Source: Athripsodes cinereus
Taxonomy: Eukaryota > Arthropoda > Insecta > Trichoptera > Leptoceridae
DNA length: 64,000 bases
Assembly (NCBI GenBank): GCA_947579605.1
Contig: OX388327.1
Coordinates: 9,349,122 to 9,413,121 of the forward strand
Reading direction: 5' to 3'
In this document: positions 8,911 to 20,164 of the stretch, piece by piece
Layout: the number at the start of each line of letters is the position of its first letter
Numbering within the stretch: position 1 is the first letter of the stretch
Notes under the pieces: generated by a model
What the model saw: only the letters and a program-made list of their open reading frames with translations
The model's database searches: none
What the model was told of the DNA's origin: nothing
Program-made: the position numbers and the translations under genes

Positions 8911-10191
8911 CGAGGGCGGTCCGATAAGTACTTAGCCTACAATAGAAAAAACGAAAATTTTGGAAAAGTGGCAATTTATTTTTCAACATAGTCTTCTTTT
9001 AGCTCGATACAGTTAAACCAGCGATTCTCCAACTTCTTTAACCTGTCTAAAAAAAACGTTTTCTCGAGGTCTGCAAAGTAAGCTTCCGTGGCGGCAATGC
9101 CCTCCTCATTCGACTCAAATTTTTGCCCAGCGAGTGATTTTTTCAAGTTTGGAAACAGAAAGAAGTCACACGGAGCCAAATCTAGAGAATACGCTGGATA
9201 GAGCAGCAGTTCGTAGCCCTATTTGACCAATTTGGCCGTGGCGACAACGGAGGTGTGAGCCGGTGCATTGTCATGGTGGAAGATCACTTTTTCTTCGTCG
9301 AATGGGGCCGTTTTCGGCGTCGAATCGACCCAATAATTTGGCATAGTAGAGCCTTGTCATCGTTTAACCCTTCTCCAGGTAGTCGATGAAGATCAAACCT
9401 TGTGAATCCCAGAAAACGGTGACTATCACCTTTCCGGTCGATAGGACAGTCTTCGCCTTCTTTGGAGCACGTTCGCCGGGTAAAATCTACTGTTTCGACT
9501 GTTCCTTGGTCTTTGGTGTGTACCAGTAGATCTAAATTTTGTCAATGGCTACGAAACTATGCAGAAACTCTTTCGGATCGCTCTTCAATAGCGTCAAACA
9601 CTGCTCTGAAGTGGTCTCACGGTTGCGCTTGTTGTCTGGAGTGAGAAAACGCGGCACCCATTGCGCCAACAGCTTTCTCATGTCCAAAATTTCATGAATG
9701 GTTTAATCCATGTGGTCTTTTGAGATGCCTATTATCTTAGCTTTCTTACGCACCTTCAACCGGTGGTCTGCCATTACGATATCGTGGATTTTTGTCACGT
9801 TATCTTCCGTGGTAGCCGTTTTCGGGGCACCTTGGCGTGACTCGTCAAAAACCGACGTACGACCATGTCGAAACTCTTAAACCAATTTTTGACGATCGCT
9901 ATCGAAGGAGAAGAGTCACTGTACACAGCATCCAAGCGCTCTTTGATTTCACTGCGCGATTTCCCTTCCAAAAACAAGAATCGAATCACCGACTGATATT
10001 GCTCTTTTTCCATTTTTCTAAAATCCGTGGACCCGCCCGCTTCCGCACGCGGTCAAAACAAAACCATAAGTCCAATTTGGCTGAAATTTTGACAGTGACT
10101 GTCCACAAGAATGCCCTACACGATGGTATATTTTTCTTGTGATAGTGACATTATCGGGCGGAGAGGCTAAGTACTTATCGGACCGCCCTCG
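8911..10191 (-). mobile_element. mariner transposon, intact ends, dead gene
   Basis: The element is 1281 bp, normal for mariner. Its terminal 28 bases at each end (8911-8938 and 10164-10191; start CGAGGGCGGTCCGATAAGTA) are perfect inverted repeats, and TA lies immediately outside both ends, the mariner target-site duplication. The transposase is on the minus strand and is broken by stops and frameshifts. The ends could still be recognised by a transposase supplied elsewhere. Confidence 0.95.
8976..10013 (-). pseudogene. mariner transposase, frameshifted
   Basis: The N-terminus MEKEQYQSVIRFLFLEGKSR begins the HTH DNA-binding region. The catalytic triad can be followed: first Asp at 9541-9543 in VAID, second at 9270-9272 in HHDNAPAHTS, third at 9165-9167 in LAPCDFFLF. 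The last two are 35 codons apart, i.e. the D,D(34)D spacing of mariner. Just after the first Asp the expected Trp is a TAG stop (9532-9534) and the expected Glu is Lys. The first and second Asp are not in one frame, so there is also an indel. The C-terminus ends NCIELKEDYVEK. Full-length family members are about 345 residues. Confidence 0.9.
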
Positions 10192-10193
10192 TA

Positions 10194-11549
10194 GAATGAA
10201 ATATATGTTTTATACTTTTCAGGCCGCTGTGCGATTAGTTCAGTGATAGGCCTGTGTTAGGCCGGCAACTTTGAATATATCTCGGGAAGTGTGATCGGGG
10301 AATTTGAGTTAAAACACAGGTAGAATCGGAGAGAACGAAGTTTATTCACACACAAGTAATGATGTGACAGAGAGTTGATACATACATAGATTACAATGTC
10401 TTATATAGATGTCACAAAAAAGGTGACCATAAACAAAAAATTCTATCATAGCCAATTATTAAGGTGGCACTTACATGTTTTAATAAAAAATAATTGCACG
10501 ATTGCATAGAAGTTTTATTTACAGTACCTTAATTGTCCACGGAATTCCTCGAGTTATCAAAGGAATTTAAAATGTATATATTTTAAACATGACATAATAA
10601 TTTGTAAAGATAGGGTAATATGACGTTTCGTTCTCTATACCTATCCCACTTGGAATCCGGCGTGAGGGCATAAATAGATAGATGCATACAATAATAATTT
10701 GACGAGCCAAATATTTCCTTCGACTAACGACTTATAGAATATATTTATGAGATTTTAAATTTACACTGCATCAGTGGTGACCCCCTGTTTTCAAAGTTCA
10801 ATAAACGAAAATTAATAAAGTATAGAAAATGCTTATTATGAATAATTAATCCTGAGACTTTTGTCAGATCTTTTCGTAACAAATAACAATATCCTATCCA
10901 CACCATCTGGAAGCATTCTTCTACAGAATGAATACATATTTATGGGCGGGTCCCTGATCTTTCTTCCGATAAGATCCACTTCATCCAAACCAGACAACGA
11001 GTCGTGGAACCAGCAGCGGGGAATGCAAAGGCGGCAAGCTGTTCATAGCATAATAATATCTACCTAACTATGTATCTAGATAAAAAATGGAGATAAGTAA
11101 GTAGGTATAAGATTGGCTACAACATAAAAATCAAAGCTATGTTTTTTCATATGTATGTGTGTACGAGTTTGATTAGCACGTCTAGTCCAGCAATAATAGA
11201 AATAATTTTATCTCTACATATAGTGCATGTGATTCTTATGAAATATTTACATTCATCATTTTTTTCAAAGATGAACTTATGATATCAAAAACACGTATCA
11301 AAAATTCCTCACACTAAATAAACAATTGCTCATATTATTGTGAAATAGTATTTAAATCAGTAACGGAATGTTTTTTTTGTTAACACGAGGTATAAAAACT
11401 TGTGTAGGTACCTGGAAGTCGTGTAGGTAATTGGAACGTGAAAGAAGGACTTTTAGGTGGTCGATAACATTAATGATTACCTATCCGATACAGATAATAA
11501 AATTATAAGCATATAGGTAATAATAATAACTAGACAATTTTTTAAGATA
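10194..11549. other. Mostly unassigned stretch; RT 3' end at about 10636-10695
   Basis: TATCCCACTTGGAATCCGGCGTGAGGGCATA followed by ATAGATAGATG is a relic of the RT 3' terminus (the TAYPTW-like end) with its microsatellite tail. A 68-codon frame at 10861-11067 shows no known domain. The rest is AT-rich. Confidence 0.4.
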
Positions 11550-11790
11550 CACCGTTTTGTGGACAAACTACCGCAAGTGCCCATTCAAGAACCATAACAC
11601 CTCCTGAACAATAGGGTCTTTAACCCTGTCTTCAAACACCTCCACTTTCTCCAGAGTTCGCAAATCATAGGGAATTTTGTTCCACAGCAACGGACCAACC
11701 ACACAGAAGGCTCGGTCAGCATAGTTAGCCAGACCTCCTCTACGTGGTACCACAATTCTATTGACAGAGTCTGTGTTAGCAGACCTTAGT
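11550..11790 (-). pseudogene. LINE RT extreme C-terminus (CR1/Jockey-like)
   Basis: Reads VVPRRGGLANYADRAFCVVGPLLWNKIP, then YDLRTLEKVEVF. The signature YxDRAFxVxGPxLWNxLP is the conserved end of many CR1/Rex/Kiri-type RT proteins. About 60 residues remain. A different family member with the same signature is at 57651. Confidence 0.75.
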
Positions 11791-11997
11791 GATTTTTACC
11801 ATTCCGTTGCTTCCTCAGAAATGTAGAACTCTGAAATGTACACCGGTGTCATATGAATACATGTCAATACAGTCAATATGATTTATTAATCAAATTGCGA
11901 TGAGGTAAGACATAAGACATTCGTCCCGAATATCCCATTTTCATATTGTACAGAAAAGATGAACTGTATGTTTATTACGTATGGTGAGTAGGTAGGT

Positions 11998-12237
11998 ACG
12001 CTGGCTAAACCATTTTGGGGAGACGTCGTGATAGTATTCGATTCCCGGCCAGGGCAAAATAAGGAATGATCTTTTACAATTTTTTCTGGGTCTAGGTGTT
12101 AGATGTAGGTAGGTATATGTGTTTAGTGCATTGTATATAATATTATGTGTATTATCGTGTTAGTACCCATAATACAAGATTCATATGTAAGTTTGGGACT
12201 AACTCGATATCTGTGAAATGTCTATACATCTTATGTT
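11998..12237 (+). mobile_element. tRNA-derived SINE, family S1, copy 1
   Basis: Has ATTCGATTCCCGGCCAGGGC (decayed B-box), TTTCTGGGTCTAGGTGTTA, ATTATCGTGTTAGTACCCAT and GTTTGGGACTAACTCGAT in the same order as the best copy at 19541-19792. The 5' tRNA half is degraded. Confidence 0.8.
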
Positions 12238-12267
12238 ATGTCTTAGCATAGATGGAAATTCAAAATC

Positions 12268-12440
12268 CATTCAAACCATCATGCCATTTCCCACAAAAAG
12301 GGTACAGCTAGTAGATAAATATGCATATAATAAATATACACGTTGTCCTCTCTGTGCTTATAAAAGTACAGACGCTCAAGATGGGTAGCACACCTTGTCA
12401 CTGAATCGAAGACGTCCAATGACTTACAAGAGGAGGAGGA
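12268..12440 (+). repeat. RT-3'-end repeat (family R), diverged copy
   Basis: ACCATCATGCCATTTCCCACAAA..., GTTGTCCTCTCTGTGC and CAAGATGGGTAGCACACCTTGTCACTGAATCGAAGA match the blocks of the well-preserved copy at 19845-20105. See that entry for the family. Confidence 0.6.
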
Positions 12441-13385
12441 CAAAAGGGATTTTACGAGGACGGAAATTAAAGGACTTAAAAATAGTAAGTAGGGAGATGT
12501 TTTTCTCTTAATGTTGATTGGTATTCAAAAAGCATATAATAAAAAATAATTACCATGTTATTTCGATACCCTATATTTTCATAATATCAATAATAATACG
12601 TATTATAATGTGTTTGAGCATCCCATTTTCTGGTTCGTGGCCACTGGCTGACCTGCCCATGTCTCTGGATGAATTATGACGCTTGGGGGCCACGCCCAGT
12701 GCTCTTTGGAGCCTCCGTGAGAATACTGCAAGCAAGAAGAAGCATAATAATATAATATTATTATAAAACAAGGGGCCCCCTAAATTGAGTGACATCATGC
12801 AGAAAGCTACCAGCCCACAGAAACAATATTTAGAATTATAAACCTTATCTCAAATATCATAAAGTTTATTTTTGTTTATTATTTATTCGTAGGCAGACTG
12901 ATTTCTGTATAATAAGGTTTAATTATAGTATTTTTTTTCTTGTCAGTACATTACCCATCATTAATATAGGTATTTATGCTTCTAACCGGAAACTATTAAA
13001 AAATATGTATGTATATGATACATTACATTTCTTATAATATAGGTACATATAAAGTCATATTGCAATATGAATGGGTACATAAATCTATTAAAATAATAAT
13101 ATATAATATAAGTTTTTTATCATATCACGCAATGATAAAACAATAGTACTAACTTCTGCAACTAATAAATCAGGAATAAAACAAGGGAGAAGAGGACCAG
13201 CTTGGATAAGAGTTTCTTGGACACATAGTCTGAGACAATGGTTATGGAAAAGTGCCACATCACTGTTTAAGGTCACAGTTAGCAAAGTGGAAACAGCCCT
13301 GATGATCGCTAATTTAGCTTAACAGAGAAAACTGCACTTAGAGAAGAAAAAGAAATATTTAGATCTGTCAACTACGTCAGTGACT
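12441..13385. other. Unassigned; possible RT remnant at 13130-13320
   Basis: A plus-strand stretch reads NKSGIKQGRRGPAWIRVSWTHSLRQW, which has the basic G-R-x-x-W character of RT C-termini, but I cannot place it in a family. Elsewhere AT-rich and silent. Confidence 0.3.
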
Positions 13386-13735
13386 TTGGTCTTTTAGGAA
13401 TCTACTGGTTTATCTTTCCTTATCCTTCAACGAAGTACCCAATATTCTCGAATGGTCGAATAAAGTTAAGAATATCACTGAATGGAAATAGACGTAGCAA
13501 GCCCAGAACAGAAAGGAAGGAAATTATAAGGGGGGGGGGGCTTATATGCAAAGAAAAAGAAGATACAGCTAGAAGAGAAGTTGTCAGATGGTCACCTAGG
13601 ATCCTGGAGCGGAGACCGTGGAAGGACAATGAATCATAAGGACTAAGGAGACGCCAAAAAATATGGGCTTATGACAATCAAGTGATGGGAAGAAATGATT
13701 TCGTTTGCTCGAGACAGAAAAGAACATTTTTATAG
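13386..13735 (+). pseudogene. Decayed RT C-terminal fragment
   Basis: Broken frames give VVRWSPRILEWRPWKDNES, then RRRQKIWAYDNQVMGRNDF, aligning by eye with the RILE...SVGRPQKRWLDDIIQVMGKQW region of 20165-20545. A G10 run at 13531-13540 and stop codons interrupt it. Confidence 0.55.
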
Positions 13736-14601
13736 AAGTGAAAATTTATATTTTTTTAGGCGTATAGCTAATACATAAATGTATATATGCGTATCTGTTA
13801 TGTACATAGATCGATTATATAGTGTAGTAGGTAGGTATGTATGTATATTAAAGTGAAGACCAGTGGAAATACAATTTGCTTGTTGACATTTAATTAAAAT
13901 CATTGGTTTCCTATCTACGCGTAACTGACAATCGGTACGTTCATAAAATTATGTAGGTACCTACACTTGAATCGATTTTCGTTTAAAATTGAGTTGGTAT
14001 TCTGATTGTCTGTACGATTTTTCACGTTATCAAATAATATCTAGGCGATACATGAGAGATAACATGGCTTTCATATTAAGGTGGTTAAGCTCTACTGTTA
14101 ATGAATATTCAAAATATTCCACATTCCATTTAAATTTGACGTCAGTTTTAGAAACAAATTGAAAAAAAAAACTAAGAATATTCTTTTCTTATGCGATCCA
14201 CTCGTTTGCGAGTGATTTAGAAACTAAAAGTAACATTATAATAGGCGAGTCTTATATAAATAAATATATATTAATAAATTTATTATTAATATTTTTTAAA
14301 AATATTAAGGATTTATTTATTTTTTTATATTTATGCATTAATGATGATATCAATAAATTGTAACGTTATTTTATACCTTGCTTTATAATTTTACAAAGAG
14401 AAATAAGTGTGTATTTTATGTAATTTTTATTTTTCAGTATTATTAGTATTATTAAGAGATTCCTTGAGAAAATAATTTACGTATTTGATTTGCACTTGAA
14501 AACTAAGAGATTAATTCCAAGAATAAATAAGTATATACATATGTAAATAGAACAAAATAGAAAGAATTTAAAACTATAAACTTAGTGCATATTTATACTT
14601 T
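13736..14601. other. Unassigned AT-rich stretch
   Basis: No coding or repeat pair supported. GATCCACTCGTTTGCGAGT at 14195-14213 recurs in similar form near 62778, a short palindromic word of unknown meaning. Confidence 0.35.
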
Positions 14602-14775
14602 TCAGAGGGAGGCTACCTCTTTAGAAAATAATGCTCATTTCAAAATGGGTTTTTTGTGGTTTCCTCGAAATCGTGAAAAGGCAAATGCTGGAGATGTTTT
14701 CTTAAAATCCGCCAAGAACGGTGCTCAATTTCAATCGTTAGTCACCACTATTGTATTGCTATCCGATAACAAACT

Positions 14776-14935
14776 GTATTTATTTATTTATTCAAAAAAT
14801 AAACGGTTTCGCCTTTAACAATGTCAAAACAGCTTTAAACAATTTTATACACATTAAAACTTACTCTAATTTCACATTAAACAAATTAAAAGATATAATC
14901 TGTATACAATATGTTATATTTGTCATCAATATGTA
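14776..14935 (-). mobile_element. LINE 3' tail nested in PLE fragment
   Basis: On the minus strand ...AAAGGCGAAACCGTTTATT is followed by (AATA)n. The same AAAGGC..CCGTTTAT signature ends the full LINE at 23178 and the fragment at 43773. Confidence 0.6.
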
Positions 14936-14952
14936 ATATCTTTACTTTACGC

Positions 14953-14996
14953 TAGCCTGATGATGAGAGCGGGAGCTCCTGAAAGTCGTCTCGCGA
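14953..14996 (+). ncRNA. Degenerate hammerhead ribozyme motif
   Basis: CTGATGA (14957-14963), GAGAGC/GCTCCT stem II with one mismatch, GAAA (14981-14984), GTCGTC, then TC as the cleavage dinucleotide. Stem I keeps only two pairs (GC with GC), so activity is doubtful. Confidence 0.55.
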
Positions 14997-15010
14997 TTTA
15001 TAAAGTCACA

Positions 15011-15623
15011 AAGGAAGTAGGTACTTAATAAGAGTTTTATTAAAATAATTTTATATGGACACTCACTATGAACGATCGACTTTTTCTAAAAACTTTACTT
15101 TCTGACCGCACATAACATAACAATATGGCGACTTGTGATTGTATATATTATGTATGTATGTACGTAACGTAATAGTATAGCAGTGGCCCATCAAACGAAC
15201 GGACTTATAAACAGTCAGTCAGCTAGCAGATTGACAATCTATTTTTATATTTAATTTATATTATTATTATTATTAAACCTATGTACATGTATAATTATTA
15301 TCTATCTATCTGCTGTCTGTCTATGGAGATTCGCACCATATTATACAATGCGAACAAATTAGTATTGACTCAGCACTAGCACATTTTACTCAGTGCCATT
15401 TTGGAAAATCAAAAATTATTTGTTTTCTTGATAATATGTAAATAATCTCAGTGTTATTAATAAAAGACCTATAATCGTGATTCTGCGACAACTTCAACTG
15501 AGCTCTTAGTTGAAAAAATAAATTGTAATCAGAATCATTACGGTTCATCTTCAACTTACGCCAAGCCTTAGACTTCTCTTAAACAATAACAGAATTCTAT
15601 TAGAGAACCATTTGGGAAAATTA
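15011..15623. other. Unassigned stretch
   Basis: Includes a short (ATT)n tract near 15260-15275 and (TATC)n near 15299. No gene seen. Confidence 0.4.
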
Positions 15624-16567
15624 TTAGGTGACACCCTCTTCATATGTAGGTGCATGCTTCTCAATTATTGGCAAAACATAACCATAAAAAGATTCAATCA
15701 TCTTATTCACCGGTCCGTTTCCCAAAACACTGACCCAATCAACACTTTGTAGTTCAAAATTTATTTCCGAAAAGTTTGACTTAAAGTATATTAATTTCTG
15801 GATCATATTTTGAGACAAATCCTCAGCAATTTCAAACTCATAATCTATCAACAGTGAAGGATAGTGTGAATCCTTACCAACCAGTGGAGAGTCACATCTG
15901 GTAACAGAACACGGAATAGTTGAAAGAATTAAATCCAAGATAACTTGATTGCTGTTATAAACTCCGTTAGACTGAAACATATTGAGAAAAGATATAGATT
16001 CTATCAAATACTGCGCAACAGGACACGAATAAGAATACGGAAAAAAGATTGAATCAACATCGGGGTCTTTTTTCCATTGGATTGTTGGGATATTGGAATC
16101 TCCAATAAGACAAATATCCGTTTTGCCGTAATAGCTGATTAAACGTTCAGATATACTTTAAAAAAAAAGATGTTTTAAGTATCTAAGGATGTGGAAGGCG
16201 GTATATACATATACTACACCCAGTAGCGGTGAGCATTTTTTCATGCGTTACCGATGAAAAATGGATACTGGTAAAAAAAACTTTCACCAGTATCATCCCA
16301 AACAAGAGTGGATGAATATCCTAGTGTCCGATCCACAGCAATTAAGACCCCACCTCCATCCCTTTTACCACTCAACATGAAATCCCTATCCTTGCGGTAA
16401 ACTGTATATTCGTTTTGAAAAAGTTCGCTGTCAAATATGCCACAATTTAGCCAAGCTTCCGTCAGAACAATTATATCATAACTATTTGCAAATAAGTTTG
16501 CTCTAAACTCCTCGATCTTAGTCTTCAAGCCCCGAAAATTCTGAGAGAATACTTTAGTGTGGTTCAC
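15624..16567 (-). pseudogene. Non-LTR retrotransposon AP-type endonuclease, decayed
   Basis: The N-terminal piece (16567-16241) has VFSQNFRGLKTKI and IVLTEAWL, the first two APE motifs, and GGGVLIAVD. After about 100 degraded bases, the frame resumes with CLIGDSNIPTIQW (GDxNxPxxxW motif, about 16115-16077), then LDLILSTIP and a weak SHYPSLL. The endonuclease opens target DNA for reverse transcription. The RT that should follow is missing. Distinct from the LINE at 23-28 kb. Confidence 0.8.
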
Positions 16568-16813
16568 CTTGTAGTATGATATAAATATTCCTTAAATAGA
16601 ATATAAAATTATTGTAGGGCCCTATACTCATAGCAGTTGTAATACTTAAAACAAACATATAAATTAAAACTCCACAAATGCATATTTCTCCTAATAATAA
16701 TAACATCATCAAGCAAACGAACACAGGAAAGAATACAACAAATGTGGCCAACACGGAACAGACCAGATACTTTATTACTAAAATAATATTCGCAAAACAT
16801 TCGCATATTTTTT

Positions 16814-16884
16814 TGCGAATGCGAATGCGAATACTTTGAAATATGCGAATATTCGCGAATGCGAATGCGAATGCGAATATTCGT
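16814..16884 (+). repeat. (GCGAAT)n hexanucleotide microsatellite
   Basis: Imperfect runs of GCGAAT on both sides of a GAATATTCGCGAATG centre. In one frame it encodes an Ala-Asn repeat, probably without meaning. Confidence 0.8.
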
Positions 16885-17237
16885 TACATCACTACTGTGG
16901 ACATCCAGGTGGTGACTGGACTGCCTGGTTTTCTGAGTCCTACTTCTACGACCATTGTCTTTTTGATCATGTTATCTATTAGTGCTATATATTGTAATAA
17001 CTGTAAAATTATAAAAATAATAAAAATAAAAATTAGACGAAAACTCCAACGTTCTCGGCTCAATTAATTGAGGATGTATAAAAATCGTAGTGCATACTAA
17101 TATAGATACTAAGTAATTCAGTGTTTTTTTTTGTGTGAGACATGCATGAATAACAAAAATCTTTTACTTATTTAATTGTAGGAATTTTGTAAATGATACT
17201 TCGCTTGTCATTTGGAAGTTAACTACCTACATATTAG

Positions 17238-17920
17238 GGCCAATTCTGAATCTTAATGAACTAAGTAACTAAAAAGTTGATTAATATTAGTTATTATGTA
17301 GTATTCAACATTAGTTATGAACTATAAACAACTATAAACTCGAGAACCACCAAGTGCAAACGGTAAAATCTATGGGATAAACTAATATTAGTCAGTGATG
17401 CCGCAATACAAAATGTTTTTCACGTTCCGATTTACACTTCTGGCAACAATTTAATAGTTGTCGCGCGTGAAAATTGTGAAATGTCAGATTTGCCGATATA
17501 TTTTGGCGTTCGTATTTGCGTCGGTGGTGGTGTAATTTTACAATTTATACATGCTAAGAGTTACCCTAAAAATATAAATTTTTACTTTTAATTGAAAAAA
17601 CAACTTAACACTTCCAAAATATAGTAATATTCTGCGGTAAAATGACTAATAATATTCGCACATTAAAAGTCGCGAATAAAATTCTGCCAAATCCAACTTA
17701 TTTTAGTCGTCGGCTGTCAACTAAAATTTCATTCTGAATACGAAATCCATAGATTCTCGAAATTTATAGTTGTACTAAGGTGTCAAAATGAACTAATGAA
17801 CTAAATTAGTACGGAAAACTGTGAATACGAATTAGAACTAATTATCATGACTCGACTATCTTCTCACACTTAGTTGACTTAGTTAGTGCAACTAAACTAT
17901 TTTATGATTCAGAATTGGCC
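17238..17920. mobile_element. Non-autonomous DNA element M4, complete copy
   Basis: 683 bp bounded by inverted ends GGCCAATTCTGAATC and GATTCAGAATTGGCC. Subterminal regions at both ends are rich in ACTAA/TTAGT words. No transposase. A second, interrupted copy at 46482-47036 shares more than 300 bp with it, including TGCGTCGGTGGTGGTGTAAT. Confidence 0.75.
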
Positions 17921-17995
17921 ATATTGTGTATTTTTTCAATAATATCTTGAAATGGCTTCCAACAAGTACCTTCGGTCAACAACATTAATATTTTA

Positions 17996-18200
17996 TCATC
18001 ATCATCATCATCATCGCCCTCAACGCTCCTCTCGGGAGCACAGGGCAGAAACCAGCCTCCTCCATTCAGAGCGTCTCTGTGCCAATTGCGTCACCTCTTC
18101 CCACGACATTCCTTGCGCTCTGATATCGTTGTCATAGGAACGGTGTATTGTGAAAGAGGGACGCCCGGGCCTACGGAACCCCTGCGGACGGAAGAACAGT
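17996..18200 (-). pseudogene. RT C-terminus with (GAT)n tail, copy 1
   Basis: Minus strand reads GPGRPSFTIHRSYDNDIRAQ, GMSWEEVTQLAQRRSEWRRL and ends VSALCSREER plus TGA (18020-18022). A trinucleotide (GAT)n tail follows directly. It is a 5'-truncated retrotransposon end; copy 2 at 32417-32563 stops at the same codon with the same tail. Confidence 0.75.
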
Positions 18201-18589
18201 GCTCTTTTTGGAATAAAATTTAAGAATAAAATGTGTACAAGTAGTTGAATATTTATATAATTAAGTTCAAATAATATGTAGGTAGTATATAAAAAGAAAA
18301 AGTTTTTAAGTTAAAAAAAGAAATCGATTTATGTTTTACTTGTACAATGTTAAGTAATTTAAGTATGATTGTAATGTATATAACTAGATAATTATAGAAT
18401 TAAGATGAAATTAACGTGTAAATAAATTATAAAAGAAATTTTAACTTTTATAATTTTATAAATGAATAAATAAATAAAATAAATAAAAAATAAAATCAAC
18501 TAAGGATCAGATTATAAGTCTATTTTTTTATTAAATAAGCGATAAACAGACAAATTTTGTTTGTTTATCGCTGGAACTTGGATAGATTC
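18201..18589. other. Unassigned stretch ending in an (AATA)n tail
   Basis: AATGAATAAATAAATAAAATAAATAAA at about 18461-18490 looks like a LINE tail on the plus strand. Upstream is AT-rich without recognisable features. Confidence 0.35.
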
Positions 18590-18780
18590 GATTTTGAGTA
18601 AGTCTTCGAGTAAGGTTATGAATATCTTCAATTCAGTTATAAGGTATGCCACCCATCCTGAATGTCTCATATTTTTTTATTAGCCCGTACAAAACAACTT
18701 CCATCATTGTATCACCCAATTGACTTGTTGTATACTCCGGTAGTGAAAAATACCGTGATGGTATGCATGTATGTAAGTTT
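18590..18780 (-). repeat. RT-3'-end repeat (family R), minus copy
   Basis: TATGCCACCCATCCTGAATGTC and CCGTGATGGTATGCATGTATG are the reverse complement of family R blocks. A middle portion differs from the consensus. Confidence 0.55.
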
Positions 18781-19540
18781 TTTAAAGATGTATTAAATAC
18801 GGTTCGAACATTCTGAGCGATGGCTTATTTTGTGAAGATGTAGTCAGTCGGTGGTGGAAGTAATATAACCTGGGATCTTTTGACTGAAGGTCCAAGACTA
18901 GTTACATACTTACAGTGTAATGCTGTTAACATCAAATCATGGGGTTCAAAATATTTTTTATTTTAACAAAATATCATGTAAGAAGTATTTTGTCGTAAAC
19001 GAGCGCAATTTCCAACTAACAGATTTTTCATTCTAAACGTGTGCGCACTAACCAATTTTCACTATAATGACAATTATGACGCTATAATATTCAACCCTGT
19101 ATTGAGGGTTGAGACATACAAAGAAACACACTTGATACGCACTTAAATTATTTTCATAGATTGTGATTAACAAACTATCAGAGAAATGTCGGCTGATCTT
19201 TTTACCACAAAATTAAAAATAAATAAATTAAACTTTATACAAGTACGTCCGTAACTACGTAGAATCTACGAACGGTACCAAAATAATTGAATTTTGGATT
19301 GGCGTTTATAGAACAGTTTGCTAAACAACAGTAGTCACAAATTGCTAATTCAGAGAAAAGCAATTTAGAAATTTATAGTAAAATTTGTATGAAAATAATT
19401 AGATAAATGCGTGAAAAGGTCTTTCTATTTATACCATCATATATGGGGTAACCAATGATGAAATGGCACATCGAGATTTTTCACCCTGCAATGTAACTGA
19501 AAACATATGGGTACAAAACATAACTTGTAGGTATATATGA
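18781..19540. other. Unassigned stretch
   Basis: No ORF above about 60 codons makes sense and no repeats were paired. Confidence 0.4.
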
Positions 19541-19792
19541 CGGCCGGTGTAACGTGGAGGTAACGCTCTTGCCTTTGAGTCACGAGGTCCCGGGTTCGAT
19601 TCCCGGCCAGGGCAAAATGAAGAATGACCTTTTTCAAATTGTTCTGGGTCTGGGTGTTATATGTAAATGTGTTAAGTGCATTGTATATGTGTGTATCGTC
19701 GTGTTAGTACCCATAATACAAGATTCATGTCTTAGTTTGGGACTAGCTCGATCTGTGTGAATTGTCTATCTATGTTTAAAAAAAAAAAAAAT
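19541..19792 (+). mobile_element. tRNA-derived SINE, family S1, best copy
   Basis: The head resembles a tRNA: TAACGTGGAGGTAACGCTC (A-box region) and GGTTCGATTCC (exact B-box, 19594-19604). The non-tRNA body carries GTTCTGGGTCTGGGTGTTA, TCGTCGTGTTAGTACCCATAA and TTTGGGACTAGCTCGAT. It ends in an A13 tail. Such elements are transcribed by RNA polymerase III from the internal promoter and moved by a LINE. Other copies: 11998, 22273 and 57529 (minus). Confidence 0.85.
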
Positions 19793-19844
19793 ATATATAT
19801 TTTTTTCATATATTTACTTAATAAGTGCTTGTGCCACTACTACT

Positions 19845-20105
19845 ACTACTATACCATCACGGCATATCCCACAAGTGGGGCAACCAGCAGACCAGCTGTA
19901 CGTAAGAAATATGCAAGCTGTCCTCCTCGTGCCAATACAAAATCAAGACATTCAAGATGGGTGGCAAACCTCATCGCTGAATCTAAGATGTACAATGTCT
20001 TAATTTTTTCGAACACCTGCCTCTTACAGGACACTCGAAAACTTAAGGAGAAAAGTGGGAGACCAATTCTTTACCGGGTGCTCCACGGGATTTATTTTGT
20101 TTTTC
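19845..20105 (+). repeat. RT-3'-end repeat (family R), best copy
   Basis: The block order is: TACCATCACGGCATATCCCACAAGTGGGG; CAACCAGCAGACCAGCTG; TGTCCTCCTCGTGCC; CAAGATGGGTGGCAAACCTC, ATCGCTGAAT; ATGTCTTAATTTTTTCGAAC; CACCTGCC.CTTACAGGACACTCGAAAACTTA; AGTGGGAGACCAATTC; CCGGGTGCTCC. The first block is the reverse complement of the 3' terminus of the RT genes (PTREAA-stop-TGGTA). It is the commonest repeat in the window, with about 18 decayed copies on both strands. It is probably a SINE-like or deleted derivative of that RT element. Confidence 0.7.
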
Positions 20106-20164
20106 TTTTTCATTTATATTTTTAATATTAATTTATAGTTATAATATATAGTAATAATATATAT

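Larger units (their letters stand above)
14602..15010 (+). mobile_element. PLE-related fragment, interrupted
   Basis: 14602-14760 (GAGGGAGGCTACCTCTTTAG, TGTGGTTTCCTCG, GGCAAATGCTGGAGATGTTT) is homologous to the interior of the PLE at 35393-35874. 14941-15010 matches that element's right repeat. Between them a minus-strand LINE tail has been inserted. Confidence 0.6.

Noticed and set aside
10200..10340. LTR boundary
   Set aside because: A few LTR-like words were noticed (GAACGAAGTTTATTCACAC), but there is no paired copy, primer-binding site or TG..CA ends.
19541..19615. Functional tRNA gene
   Set aside because: A and B boxes are present but there is no complete cloverleaf, and the sequence is followed by a repeated SINE body and an A-tail. 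Other B-box matches (4642, 6429, 34953, 37226, 40019, 43706) were rejected as tRNA genes for the same lack of a fold.
19757..20125. 122-codon plus frame
   Set aside because: It runs through a SINE A-tail and family R repeat, and so is not a gene.
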